Origin: Actinomycetes bacterium
GTDB lineage: Bacteria > Actinomycetota > Acidimicrobiia > Acidimicrobiales > Poriferisodalaceae
DNA: 56,899 nucleotides
Assembly: GCA_024228575.1 (NCBI GenBank)
Contig: JAAETH010000017.1
Coordinates: forward strand, 1 to 56,899
Direction: 5' to 3'
Part shown: piece by piece, positions 43,171 to 52,127 of the stretch
Layout of the letters: every line of letters begins with the position of its first letter
How positions within the stretch are numbered: the first letter of the stretch is position 1
The notes under the pieces: generated by a model
The model's database searches: none
What the model was told of the DNA's origin: nothing
Seen by the model: only the letters and a program-made list of their open reading frames with translations
Program-made: the position numbers and the translations under genes

Positions 43171-44300
43171 CAACGCCGAACGGTCCCGCCTGGGGTGAAG
43201 CATGGTTGGTGGCGCTGGTCGACGAGGTGGGCTTCGATTCGTCCCGGCTGGCGCGCGGTCGCGGACCCGAGCGGCGCGGGCTGGTGGAGAACATCGAACT
43301 CAGCCCTGGTCTCGTCCGCGCAGACGTCGGAGGTGGTGGGCTGCCCGAGGCAACACAGTTGGGGGTGAGCCGTCTCAGCGACGACCGTTGGGACAAATTG
43401 CTCGACGCCGTCGCCGCACGACCCTCCGACAGTGCCGCGGTGCTGTCTGGTGATGTCCCCGACGAACTCGCCCAGGCCGCATTGCCCGGCAGTGGCGACA
43501 TCTCGCCAGGTTGCTCCTGTGGCAGCTGGGACGAACTCTGCCCTCATTCGGCGGCGTTGTGCCATCGTGTGGCCGGCCTCGTCGACGACGATCCGTTCGC
43601 CCTGCTCCTCCTGCGCGGGCGGCGCCGCGATCAGATTCTCGCCGTGCTGCGGGCCAGAAGGGCTGCGACTCGGGGCGTTGCAGCAGCGACCACCGCCGAA
43701 CACCCTCGTGGCCTCGATCCCGGCGTCTCGGGGGCGGGGGCGTACCGACGAACCCCAACGCCCATCACCCAGTCCGCCCGCCTGCCTTCCCGCCCGGGCC
43801 GGATGCCCGACATCAACGCCGTTCCCCCAGCGGGGTCGGGTGTCGAGCGGTCCGAATTGAGCGAACTCGTCGCCGATGCGGCCAGGCGGGCTTTCGAGAT
43901 GTTTGGCGGCGATGCCGACAGTGAGATCCAACTCGATGTCGAAGCCGACATCGCTCGGCGCGCTCACAGCGGCGATGCTTCGGCCATCAGCAGCCACACC
44001 AATATCCCAGAAGCCGAGTTGACGACCGCAGCAATCGCTTGGGGTTGGGGCAGGGCGGCCGGGCTCAAGATCAGCAGCGACAGATGGGATCCACGACCCG
44101 ACCAGGTAGCGCCGGCCGTGTCTGCCCTCGGCACCGGCGCGAAGGCCAGGCGCAACTGGGTCAGCCGCGGCCGAACCCAGCTGCGCCTCGACAGTGCGGG
44201 CGTTTGGTGGCGCTTCGAGGCCGACGACAACCTGGGTTGGGTGCTGGCCTCCGAGGGTGCGTCCGACCCAACCGAACTGGTCGAACACACCGAACCGTAG
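43167..44300 (+). CDS. SWIM zinc-finger protein, partner of SNF2
   Basis: The product is 377 residues. The SWIM motif CxCx(n)CxH is at about 114-123 (CSCGSWDELCPH). The middle is low-complexity (GVSGAGAYRRTPTPITQ) and the C-terminal half contains an alpha-beta region without a known name. SWIM domains bind DNA or proteins. The stop-start overlap with the SNF2 gene implies one complex or pathway. Confidence 0.88.
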   Translation: MTTPNGPAWGEAWLVALVDEVGFDSSRLARGRGPERRGLVENIELSPGLVRADVGGGGLPEATQLGVSRLSDDRWDKLLDAVAARPSDSAAVLSGDVPDELAQAALPGSGDISPGCSCGSWDELCPHSAALCHRVAGLVDDDPFALLLLRGRRRDQILAVLRARRAATRGVAAATTAEHPRGLDPGVSGAGAYRRTPTPITQSARLPSRPGRMPDINAVPPAGSGVERSELSELVADAARRAFEMFGGDADSEIQLDVEADIARRAHSGDASAISSHTNIPEAELTTAAIAWGWGRAAGLKISSDRWDPRPDQVAPAVSALGTGAKARRNWVSRGRTQLRLDSAGVWWRFEADDNLGWVLASEGASDPTELVEHTEP

Positions 44301-44343
44301 GCAGGATCCCCACTGGGTTCGTTATCCGGTCCACAATGTCCTC

Positions 44344-45618
44344 ATGAACCTCGACGACGCTGTTGCCGCGGCCCGCAGAAACTACGCGCGGCAGAGACCG
44401 ACAAGCCGCGACTGGGGTGACCGGGCCCGCACCGTGCAGCCCGGCGGGAACACGCGCTCGGTCCTCGACTTCGCACCGTTCCCCTTCCGGGTCGCCAGAG
44501 CAGACGGACGCGAACTCGTCGATGTCGACGGGCATCGGTACATCGACCTTCTGGGGAACTACACGGCCGGGCTCCTGGGCCACAACCCGGGCCCCGTGCT
44601 CGACGCAATCCACGCAGCACTCGCAAACGGTTGGTCACTCGGCTCGGTCCACGTGAACGAGGTTCGTTTTGCGGAGCTGTTGGTTCAGCGGTTCGAGGCG
44701 ATGGAGCAGGTTCGCTTCACGAACTCCGGTACGGAAGCAAACCTCATGGCGTTGGCCGCAGCGACCCATCACACCGGGCGAAGCAAGATCGTCGTGTTCG
44801 CCAACGGGTACCACGGTGGTGTCCTCTCCTTCGCTCAAGAGTCGAGTCCCGTCAACGTGCCACACGACTGGCAGATCTGTCGGTACAACGATCTTCGCGA
44901 CGTCGAGTCAGCATTCGAGGACTGTGGGCGCGACATTGCCGCTGTCCTGGTCGAGCCGATGCAGGGTTCTGGCGGATGCATCGCCGGTACGCCCACCTTC
45001 CTGGCCGGGCTTCGCCAACTATGTGATTCCTACGGGTCGATGCTCGTGTTCGACGAGGTGATGACGTCTCGATTCCCCGGTGGCGGCGCGCAGGGGCTTC
45101 TCGGAATCGACCCAGACCTGACAACACTCGGGAAGTACCTCGCAGGTGGGATGACGTTCGGCGCCTTCGGTGGGCGAACCGAAGTGATGAGCCACTTCGA
45201 CCCCGCAGCCGGAGGCCGATTGGGCCACGCCGGAACCTTCAACAACAACACGATGTCGATGGCGGCGGGAGTGGCGACCCTGACCGATGTTCTGACCGAG
45301 GAGGTCTTGAGCGCTACACACGATCGTGGGGAGCAGCTTCGCGCATCGTTGAACAACGTATTTGCCCAAAGCGGGCTGGGTATGTGTGCGACGGGTGTCG
45401 GCTCACTGCTCGGCGTGCACGGAACCGCCGGCCCGGTCACATCGGCCGACGACCTGGCCGACTCCGATCACCGGCTCGCGGAGCTGTTCTTCTTCCATTG
45501 CCTCGACGCCGGCTTCTACCTGGCCCGGCGCGGCTTCATCGCACTGAGCATCGAGGTGACCGATGCCGATCTCGAGGCCTTTGTCGAAGTGGTCGAGGGG
45601 TTCGACCCGACGGCGTAG
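44344..45618 (+). CDS. class III PLP aminotransferase (glutamate-1-semialdehyde aminomutase-like)
   Basis: The product is 424 residues from the ATG at 44344. TNSGTEANLMALAAA binds the phosphate, VLVEPMQGSGGC and VFDEVMTSRF carry the conserved Asp, and LGKYLAGGMTFGAFGG has the PLP lysine. It resembles GSA aminomutase but differs from HemL in length and substrate-loop sequence, so it is probably a paralogue that transaminates or epimerises another amine. It is followed convergently by a patatin gene. Confidence 0.85.
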   Translation: MNLDDAVAAARRNYARQRPTSRDWGDRARTVQPGGNTRSVLDFAPFPFRVARADGRELVDVDGHRYIDLLGNYTAGLLGHNPGPVLDAIHAALANGWSLGSVHVNEVRFAELLVQRFEAMEQVRFTNSGTEANLMALAAATHHTGRSKIVVFANGYHGGVLSFAQESSPVNVPHDWQICRYNDLRDVESAFEDCGRDIAAVLVEPMQGSGGCIAGTPTFLAGLRQLCDSYGSMLVFDEVMTSRFPGGGAQGLLGIDPDLTTLGKYLAGGMTFGAFGGRTEVMSHFDPAAGGRLGHAGTFNNNTMSMAAGVATLTDVLTEEVLSATHDRGEQLRASLNNVFAQSGLGMCATGVGSLLGVHGTAGPVTSADDLADSDHRLAELFFFHCLDAGFYLARRGFIALSIEVTDADLEAFVEVVEGFDPTA

Positions 45619-45634
45619 CCCGTGTTTGGTGAGG

Positions 45635-46582
45635 TCAGGAAACCGAACGGAGCACCTGGAGATGGTCGGCCAGGCTCGGGTCGGCGAGGCGTTTCCTCGT
45701 CGACGCGAGCGCCGAGTTGGTCGTGACCTCGCCGCGACGGGCATCCATCGGATTACGGCCCATGGCGACCAGGTCTGAAGACGTAGGTTCAATGGTCAAC
45801 ACGGCGAGACCCACATCCTCCAGCCGGCGGACCTCGCGGGACAACTGGGCCGAGTGAAGGGCGCGGGTACCAACTCTCGACGAGCGGCGACCGGCACGGG
45901 CAGCCGACATCGGCGACACCACCACGACGAGATCGGCTCGGCTGTTCCTCAGAAGATCGGCGTTTGTGGGCGAGTGGACTCCCCCGTCGACGTAGCGGCG
46001 ACCCTCGTGCTGAACTGGACGGAAGAAGCCGGGAATGGACGATGAAGCCTGAACCGCTATCCCCACCGGGGTGCTCAACTCATCGCGTCCGAACACCACC
46101 CTGTCGCCACGATCGAGATCGACAGCGCAGATCCACAGACGTTCCTCCGGCCAGATTCTGCCGCTGTAGATCGCGCCGATACGCTCGCCGATTGCGTCGG
46201 TGGAGATGGTCCCCTGCGGCAGCAGACCCGCCAGCGCCTTGGCAGGGTGACGACCAGCGTGAAGGAGCAGTCTGGGTGATGCCGGAACCGGCGGCCTCGA
46301 GAATGGTCGGGGTCGGAAGTCAAAAACCGGCGGCCCTTTGGCGCGACCAACAATGGCGGCTGCCTCGCGGGACAGGGGGCGGCCGGTGTTGCGCGCCGCC
46401 AGGTCGAGAGGGGGGAAACCGGCTCGCAGCACGGCTGCCACCCCAGACCCGGCAGAGGTCCCGACCAGGAGGTCGGCGCAGCGGGCGTCGAAGCCCGCCT
46501 CGGCCAGGGCGGTGAGAACACCGGCGTGGAATGCACCTCCGACGATGCCCCCGGCACCCAACACGACTGCAACCGACGGCAT
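45635..46582 (-). CDS. patatin-like phospholipase
   Basis: The product is 315 residues from the ATG at 46582; TTG and GTG codons just upstream are alternatives. VVLGAGGIVGGAFHAGVL is the oxyanion loop, LLVGTSAGSGVAAVL the GxSxG nucleophile and YVDGGVHSPTNAD the DGG dyad motif. Such enzymes release fatty acids from membrane lipids or act on thioesters. No signal peptide is seen. Confidence 0.88.
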   Translation of the reverse strand: MPSVAVVLGAGGIVGGAFHAGVLTALAEAGFDARCADLLVGTSAGSGVAAVLRAGFPPLDLAARNTGRPLSREAAAIVGRAKGPPVFDFRPRPFSRPPVPASPRLLLHAGRHPAKALAGLLPQGTISTDAIGERIGAIYSGRIWPEERLWICAVDLDRGDRVVFGRDELSTPVGIAVQASSSIPGFFRPVQHEGRRYVDGGVHSPTNADLLRNSRADLVVVVSPMSAARAGRRSSRVGTRALHSAQLSREVRRLEDVGLAVLTIEPTSSDLVAMGRNPMDARRGEVTTNSALASTRKRLADPSLADHLQVLRSVS

Positions 46583-46708
46583 CACCAACTATTACATGCC
46601 AGATCTGGCGCTGTAGGGAGTCGCGCGAATGGGGAGGCGCGCCGGCGATGACGGGATCGGAGGGGGACCGAACGGCCTGGCGAAGTACGAGCCATCAGCG
46701 GAGAGGTC

Positions 46709-47302
46709 ATGGTTGAAGGTGTTGTGACCTCGGTGTTCGCGCCCGACTGGTTCTACGTCATGGAAGAGGACTTCGAGGTCGACGCCGATCCGTCGACTCC
46801 GGAGAACACCCTTGTGTCCTGTGGTGCTGCGTGCCCACTCGCTGCCGGTGATCTGGTCACGGTGACCGGTCAAGCCGAGATCCACCTCGGGATTCCTCGT
46901 ATCGATGCCTCGGCGCGAACGATCGTCGTCGTTTCCGCCGGGAACCCGCTTCCCACTTTGCGGATCCCCGACTGCACCGTCGGGCGGGTTCGTCCCGACA
47001 ACCGGGCCCGCCGCAACGAAGACTTGTGCTGCTGGCACATACCAACCGGCCGCCGGCCAGCCTGCCAGCAGACGTAGACCATGTCGTCGATATCCAAGGC
47101 TCGACGATCCAAACCCCGTGCCCAGCCGGCACATCTCAGCCACGACCTGGCCAGACATCGTGCATCGTCGACCAACCCGACGAGCCGTTGGCACCGCAAT
47201 CGGTACTGGGCCGACTCCAGTGGTGTGTTCGGCAAACCCAACGGCCAGGCCTCGCGCTTCGACGTGACCGATACCGGCGGATGTTCACGAGAGGTGCGCT
47301 GA
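46709..47302 (+). pseudogene. decayed secreted protein with nuclease-like OB segment and cysteine repeats
   Basis: Several frames together read like one protein. The first is VEGVVTSVFAPDWFYVMEED, PSTPENTLVSCGAACPLAAG and DLVTVTGQAEI, as in the OB-like region of ExeM/NucH-type extracellular nucleases. Next come CAAGTYQPAAGQPACQQT and DIQGSTIQTPCPAGTSQP with GQTSCI, two GCC2/GCC3-type cysteine repeats. The end, NGQASRFDVTDTGGCSRE, resembles the C-terminal anchor motif of Acidimicrobiia surface proteins. At least two frameshifts break it. GGAGAGG precedes the first ATG, but the piece looks like the tail of a larger lost gene. Confidence 0.5.
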
Positions 47303-47318
47303 GAGTTTGGGTACGAAC

Positions 47319-47350
47319 CCACTAGCGGAAGTGATGTGGGTTGATGGGTT
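47319..47350 (+). repeat. motif copy A (inverted relative to B and C)
   Basis: CCACTAGCGGAAGTGATGTG (47319-47338) and the following GGGTT match copy C on the opposite strand at 18 of 20 core positions. Confidence 0.5.
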
Positions 47351-47455
47351 GATCGTGTGGTTGTGGACCGAGATGATGTGCTCGACGCCCAGGGGCCGGC
47401 CAGTTGTCTCCCGAGCGGCGTGGGGCCCGTGTGTTGATGCCAGGTCTCACCGCGT

Positions 47456-47490
47456 GAACCCGACATCCACACCATTTCAGCGCGTGACCA
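47456..47490 (-). repeat. motif copy B
   Basis: This 35-base stretch matches copy C at 30 of 35 positions in the same orientation. Its core on the minus strand is TGAAATGGTGTGGATGTCGG. Confidence 0.6.
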
Positions 47491-47778
47491 TTTGTACATC
47501 GCCGAACCGGGTCCAGCACGTGCCGGAGTTTGCGCAGTCCTCGCGTCCGCGGAGGCGTGAGTGCAACCGGCTGCAGGTCTGTCACCGCCGATAGTGGTGC
47601 AGAGCTCGGTCCGTGTCCGCTGTGGTCGGTATGGTTGTCCCACCGCCTGAGTAGGCATTCGAACGCCCAGAGCGATCGTCGATCGACGGGGAGCGTACGA
47701 GCCAACCTGGCTCATCGTTGTCAGGCCTGCAGTCGAGGAGTTCCTCAGCACCCACCACCTGTGTTCCTTCGCCGCACC

Positions 47779-47813
47779 CGAACCCGACAGCCACACCACT
47801 TCCGCGAGTGGCC
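47779..47813 (-). repeat. motif copy C
   Basis: The core on the minus strand is CACTCGCGGAAGTGGTGTGG. With copy A it forms an inverted pair about 490 bases apart, as at the ends of a small mobile element. Confidence 0.6.
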
Positions 47814-47897
47814 ACTAGTCCACCGGTCGGGCGCCCGCGCTCGAGTGCGACCCGCTGCCATACTGGCCGCACGGCCGACGACGGGAGCATGTAATAG

Positions 47898-49025
47898 ATG
47901 AGTCGAACAGTGGGGTCCCGAAAGGGACTCATCGTGGGGCTCGCTGGTCTGTGCGCAGCGCTGGCTCTCGCTGCTCTCGTGACGTTCGTGTTGACGAGTA
48001 CTGATGACGAGGTCGAACAGGCCGCCGACGATCGAGCCGCTTCGACCCCGGCACCGGCCGTTGCTCCGGCAACTGCTCCCGCCACAACTGCTCCCACCAC
48101 CACGCTTCCCACCACAACCGCTTCCACCACCACGATCACGACTCTCCCCCCAACGACGGCTACCACAACAACAACTCTGCCGGTTCCGCCTGCAGCACCC
48201 GAGACCTATGTCGTGGCCCACAACGAGTCGTTGCAACAGGCCAAACAGGTCGGCGTCGACGTCGTGGCGGCGATTACCAACTACGAGGTGGGCGAGAGCA
48301 CAGCAGAGATAGCTGCTCGCATCACCGACGACACCTCCCTTCAAGCGGTGGTCGCAGAACACGCCGAGCCACTCGTTCACGCCGACATGTGGTCGCGGGG
48401 AACCGTCGAGTACGCACAACTCGGCGGGCACAGGAACTCCCGTGCCTCGATCATGGTGGTCGTGCGTCAAGACATCGGAGTCGGGTCCGAAGTCGAGCGG
48501 TCCGAGACCAGAACCGTCGATGTCCGCGTCGACCTCGTCGACGGGACATGGGTGTTCGTCGACCTGCCAGACGTCGGTGGAGAACGACTCGAGCGGCCCC
48601 CCGATCTGGCAAACGTGGCCGCGGCCGTTGTCGACGATCCACGGATCGAGCTGGCCGATTCGGCCCACTGGGATATCTACGCCGGCCGGATATCACCCAC
48701 GCTGCTCAGGTTGCTGACCGACCTCGCCGACCAGACCTCGTTCGCCGCAGTGGTCTTGAAGACCGGTCACCCTCACAACGTGTTCGAGACCGATCGCATC
48801 AGCAACCACACCGTCGGCCGCGCCATCGACATCTACCGGGTTGGTGATACCCGCGTCATCGACAACAGCGGGCCAGACTCGTACATCCACGACATAGTCG
48901 AGTGGATCTATGCGAACCCTCTGGTCACCGAGGTGGGCAGTCCCTGGGCGCTCGACGGAAGCGGCGGCCGCTCGTTCACCAACGACGTCCACCTCGACCA
49001 CATCCACATGGGAACCACCGGCTGA
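47898..49025 (+). CDS. membrane-anchored protein with M15-like peptidase domain
   Basis: The product is 375 residues; GGGAG lies 9 bases before the ATG. A transmembrane anchor (LIVGLAGLCAALALAALVTF) is followed by a Thr/Pro-rich spacer of about 55 residues. The middle domain (about 100-240) is unknown. The C-terminal region has RISNHTVGRAIDIYRVGD (H-x6-D) and VHLDHIHMGTTG, which match the zinc-ligand pattern of M15 D-Ala-D-Ala/LAS-type peptidases. It is predicted to trim cell-wall peptides outside the membrane. The spacer carries it through the wall. Confidence 0.65.
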   Translation: MSRTVGSRKGLIVGLAGLCAALALAALVTFVLTSTDDEVEQAADDRAASTPAPAVAPATAPATTAPTTTLPTTTASTTTITTLPPTTATTTTTLPVPPAAPETYVVAHNESLQQAKQVGVDVVAAITNYEVGESTAEIAARITDDTSLQAVVAEHAEPLVHADMWSRGTVEYAQLGGHRNSRASIMVVVRQDIGVGSEVERSETRTVDVRVDLVDGTWVFVDLPDVGGERLERPPDLANVAAAVVDDPRIELADSAHWDIYAGRISPTLLRLLTDLADQTSFAAVVLKTGHPHNVFETDRISNHTVGRAIDIYRVGDTRVIDNSGPDSYIHDIVEWIYANPLVTEVGSPWALDGSGGRSFTNDVHLDHIHMGTTG

Positions 49026-49130
49026 GATCTGCTCACATTGGAGCCGCGCGAGCTGCGAGGCGCGAAAGCGACGACAGGAGTGGGCGACGATCCCGGACAT
49101 CGTTCCAACGCACCCATCCGCTAGCCCCCC

Positions 49131-49136
49131 TAGTCT
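49131..49136 (+). promoter_or_regulatory. -10 box TAGTCT of the amidohydrolase gene
   Basis: TAGTCT lies 6 bases before the ATG at 49143 and there is no Shine-Dalgarno site. Confidence 0.45.
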
Positions 49137-49142
49137 TCGGGC

Positions 49143-50366
49143 ATGAGGACGATTGTTCAGAACGGCACACTGCTCGACACGTCGACGATGACCTTCACCG
49201 ATGGGGTGGTGGTCATCGACGACGGCCAGATCGTCGAGGTGTCCGAGAGGTACGCGGGCCCGGCCGACGTCACCATCGATGCCGCAGGGCGTTATGTGCT
49301 CCCCGGCCTCATCGATGGCCACGTTCACTTCCGCCTCTCCACATTCGACTTCGGCTCACTGGTGCAGTGGAGCGAGGTCGAATTCGGCATCGTCATGGCC
49401 GACCTTGCTCGAGCGACGGTCCAGCGGGGCTTCACCACGGTCCGCGACCTGGGCGGCGATGTCACCGGGCTCATCCGGGCCATCCAGCGCGGATCGACCG
49501 TCGGGCCACGGATCGTGCGGGCCGGCCTCATGTTGACCCAGACCGGTGGCCACGGCGACGCGATGAGCGGCGAACGCGACGTGCCGCTGTGTGGCTGCGC
49601 ACTCGGGTCCGACCGCCTTTCGATCATCGCCGACGGAGCCGAAGCCGTGCGCAAGGGTGCCCGCCATCTTCTGCGCGACGGCAGCGACTTCTTGAAGATC
49701 CATGTTTCTGGCGGGGTGGCGTCGCCCTCCGACCCACTCGATTCGATCCAGTACACCCATGACGAGATCGATGCAGCCGTCACCGAGGCGTCACATCGTG
49801 GAACCTACGTGACGTGCCACGGATACACCTCCGAGGCCGTGCAGATGGCGGTCAGGGCGGGCGTCGGATGTGTCGAACACGGCAACCTCGTCGACGCCGA
49901 TACCGCAAAGCTGATGGCCGACTCCGACGTCACGCTCGTTCCGACCCTGGTCACCTACAAGGCAATGAACGATCTCGGAGCCACCATGGGTCTGCCCCAG
50001 GCCAACCTCGACAAGAACGCCGTCATCTTCGCTTCGGGATTGTCATCGCTCGAAACCGCTCGATCCGCTGGTGTGACGATGGGGTTTGGCACCGACCTCA
50101 TCGGTGAGAGCCAGCCGATGCAGAACCTGGAGCTGGCGATCCGGGCAGAGGTCCAGCCGGCCGAAGAGGTGTTGCACTCGATGTGGACGGTCAACGCCAA
50201 GTTGTGCCACATGGAAGGTCAGATCGGGGTGATAACACCAGAAGCTCGGGGCGATCTCGTGATCTCGAACGTGAATCCGCTGGACGATCTCGTCGCGTTT
50301 GCCGATCACGAAACGGCATTGAGTCACGTTGTGCAGGGCGGCCGGGTGGTAGTAGACCGCACGTGA
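49143..50366 (+). CDS. amidohydrolase family protein (imidazolonepropionase/prolidase-like)
   Basis: The product is 407 residues, cytoplasmic. Metal ligands are visible in order: GHVHF (HxH), SDFLKIHVSGGV (bridging Lys), YVTCHGYTSEA, GVGCVEHGNLVD and GFGTDLIGE. The N-terminal strand domain (IVQNGTLLDTSTMTFTDG) and the C-terminal return (GVITPEARGDLVISNVNPL) are complete. These binuclear-metal enzymes hydrolyse amides, cyclic imides or dipeptides; the substrate is unknown. Confidence 0.9.
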   Translation: MRTIVQNGTLLDTSTMTFTDGVVVIDDGQIVEVSERYAGPADVTIDAAGRYVLPGLIDGHVHFRLSTFDFGSLVQWSEVEFGIVMADLARATVQRGFTTVRDLGGDVTGLIRAIQRGSTVGPRIVRAGLMLTQTGGHGDAMSGERDVPLCGCALGSDRLSIIADGAEAVRKGARHLLRDGSDFLKIHVSGGVASPSDPLDSIQYTHDEIDAAVTEASHRGTYVTCHGYTSEAVQMAVRAGVGCVEHGNLVDADTAKLMADSDVTLVPTLVTYKAMNDLGATMGLPQANLDKNAVIFASGLSSLETARSAGVTMGFGTDLIGESQPMQNLELAIRAEVQPAEEVLHSMWTVNAKLCHMEGQIGVITPEARGDLVISNVNPLDDLVAFADHETALSHVVQGGRVVVDRT

Positions 50367-50406
50367 TGGCCGGTCATCGGACGTCGCCGCTGTCCGACAG
50401 AGGCCG

Positions 50407-50964
50407 TCACCATCTCCGCGGCTTGTCCTTGTCGAGGAGCCTGAGGATCTCGTCGGCCACCGCCGACACGGTCAGTTCCTCGGTCGAGATCCGATCCGGG
50501 GTGTCGACAGCGGACAGGGCAGCCACACATCGGTCGATCTGTGCGAGGCGCCAATCGCGGACCTCCGCATCGCGGTGTGTGTTGTCGGGTATCAGAACCT
50601 GTTCCCTGATCCGGCGGTCCAGTTCGCCGGTGCCGGCCTCGAGAATGAACTCGCGCACATGATGTCGGTAGTCGAGCCGCTCGAGGATCTCGCGACGGTA
50701 GGCGTCGACCACAAGTGTCATGGGGACGATCAGATCGCACTGGTGGTGCTCGATCAGGGCATCGGCCGTCGCCACGACCATGGTTCGCCAGATCGGGAGA
50801 TCTTGGAGGTCGTCGACCTCTGACGCCATGGTGGGCACGAGGTGTTTCACGAAGTCGCCAACGATCTCGGGGTCGTACATCATCGCTTCGGGGAGACGCT
50901 CGACGAGCACCTTGGCGACACTCGTCTTCCCGGCCCCGAACGCCCCATTGATCCAGATGATCAT
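50407..50964 (-). CDS. AAA_18/TmrB-like P-loop kinase
   Basis: The ATG at 50964 is chosen over that at 50994 because TACCCT lies 6 bases before it (50971-50976) and it begins directly with the first strand MIIWINGAFGAGKTSVAKVL (Walker A). The product is 185 residues. DLIVPMTLVVDAYRREILER and VREFILEAGTGELDRRIREQ match the tunicamycin-resistance/AAA_18 group of small-molecule kinases. The substrate is unknown. Confidence 0.8.
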   Translation of the reverse strand: MIIWINGAFGAGKTSVAKVLVERLPEAMMYDPEIVGDFVKHLVPTMASEVDDLQDLPIWRTMVVATADALIEHHQCDLIVPMTLVVDAYRREILERLDYRHHVREFILEAGTGELDRRIREQVLIPDNTHRDAEVRDWRLAQIDRCVAALSAVDTPDRISTEELTVSAVADEILRLLDKDKPRRW

Positions 50965-51017
50965 CGTCGAAGGGTAGTTCGGTTGCCGAGCCATGGTTGA
51001 AGCAGGCTGTCGGTTCG

Positions 51018-51023
51018 TAGCCT
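51018..51023 (+). promoter_or_regulatory. -10 box TAGCCT of the deazaflavin reductase gene
   Basis: TAGCCT is followed by six bases and the ATG at 51030, without a Shine-Dalgarno site. Confidence 0.4.
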
Positions 51024-51029
51024 GTGTTC

Positions 51030-51473
51030 ATGAGCCTGTTCGACACCATCAAAGACACACAGCTCCAGACGATGAATCTTCTCCACCAGACCGTGTTGTG
51101 TGTTTCCAGAGGCAGGATCGGAAACACGCTGGGCAATATGCCCGTCTACAAGGTCACGACCACGGGCCGCACCTCTGGCAAGAAACGAACCGTCATGTTG
51201 ACCAGCCCACTGCGAGTCGACGACGCGTATGTGTTCGTCGCTTCGAAGGGAGGCGACGACCGCGATCCGGACTGGTACCGCAACATGGTCGCCAATCCCG
51301 AGATCGTCATCGAACCCGCCGACGGCGGCGCCCCGATCGCACTCCTCGCACGCACGATCTCGGAGGACGAAAAGGCCGAGTTGTGGCCCCAGATCGTCGG
51401 CGCGTACAAGGGATATGCCGACTACCAGTCCAAGACCGACCGCGACATTCCTGTGGTCGTCGCCTCACCCTGA
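51030..51473 (+). CDS. deazaflavin (F420)-dependent nitroreductase family protein
   Basis: The product is 147 residues. The split-barrel fold of the Ddn/FDOR family is shown by VYKVTTTGRTSGKKRTVMLT, YVFVASKGGDDRDPDWYRNM and NPEIVIEPADGG. Members use reduced F420 to reduce nitroaromatics, quinones or unsaturated lactones, and suggest that the host makes F420. The end overlaps the convergent PadR gene by 52 bases, so antisense effects between the two transcripts are possible. Confidence 0.88.
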   Translation: MSLFDTIKDTQLQTMNLLHQTVLCVSRGRIGNTLGNMPVYKVTTTGRTSGKKRTVMLTSPLRVDDAYVFVASKGGDDRDPDWYRNMVANPEIVIEPADGGAPIALLARTISEDEKAELWPQIVGAYKGYADYQSKTDRDIPVVVASP

Positions 51474-52117
51474 ATTGGCTCGGATCGCGGATCGAACACC
51501 GAGCGATGTTCCTTGATGCTGTTGAGCATGGCCTCGGTGCGGTCGGTCATTCCGAGCCCGTCCGTTGTGGGCCATGTGGCGATCTCGGCCTTGGCGAAGT
51601 CGACCCACCTGGCCATGAGGTCGAAGAGCTCTAACTGGAACGTGGCGAAGAGCACCGACAGGTGTGTCCGTTGCGGAAACGGGTGTTCGCCATCGAGGTA
51701 GCCGGCGTTGATCGTTGTGACCTGTTCGTGGAGAGCACGAGCATCGTCTGCCATCGTTTCGAGCGCCGCCACCAGATCGTCGGTGCTGCCATTCTCGGCG
51801 AACAGCAACCGGAGCAAGGCCTCGGCTTCGAGCGTTGGAGGTTGCGGCGAGGAAGTGGTCCATGCTCTCAACGCTGACCGCCCTTCGTCCGTGATCGTGT
51901 AGACGGTACGACCGCGCCTGCCAACAGATTCTTGGCGGGCCGTGGCCAGGCCGTGTTCGACGAGCTTCTTCGGCTCCGAGTACAACAACCGCTCGGACTT
52001 GGGCCATGCGAAGCGCAGGCTTCGTGTGGCCTGTCGGGTGAGTTCGTATCCGGTCCAGGGCTGGATACCCAGCAGGCCGAGCACAGCGTAGGAGGAGGTG
52101 GTGAGGCGGGAGGTCAC
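51422..52117 (-). CDS. PadR-family transcriptional regulator
   Basis: The start is the GTG at 52117 with TATTGT (52125-52130) 7 bases before it; the longer open frame to 52174 runs through the operator. The product is 231 residues. The winged helix (SSYAVLGLLGIQPWTGYELT, GRRGRTVYTITDEGRSALRA) is followed by a helical Vir_act_alpha_C dimerisation domain. PadR proteins repress genes for stress or aromatic-acid responses. A palindrome over its own -10 indicates autorepression. Confidence 0.88.
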   Translation of the reverse strand: MTSRLTTSSYAVLGLLGIQPWTGYELTRQATRSLRFAWPKSERLLYSEPKKLVEHGLATARQESVGRRGRTVYTITDEGRSALRAWTTSSPQPPTLEAEALLRLLFAENGSTDDLVAALETMADDARALHEQVTTINAGYLDGEHPFPQRTHLSVLFATFQLELFDLMARWVDFAKAEIATWPTTDGLGMTDRTEAMLNSIKEHRSVFDPRSEPIQGEATTTGMSRSVLDW

Positions 52118-52127
52118 ATTCCCGACA

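Larger units (their letters stand above)
47303..47897. other. 595-base region without a gene, with three copies of a short motif
   Basis: No frame here has convincing coding character on either strand; the longest ORFs are repetitive shadows such as VWLSGSGAAKEH and VWMSGSRGETWH, which are the motif copies read on the minus strand. The three copies are listed separately. The 3' end holds the promoter region of the next gene. Confidence 0.6.

Noticed and set aside
46870-47799. 309-codon minus-strand ORF across the decayed region
   Set aside because: It has low-complexity composition, is antisense to the cysteine-repeat remnant and simply translates the DNA motif copies.
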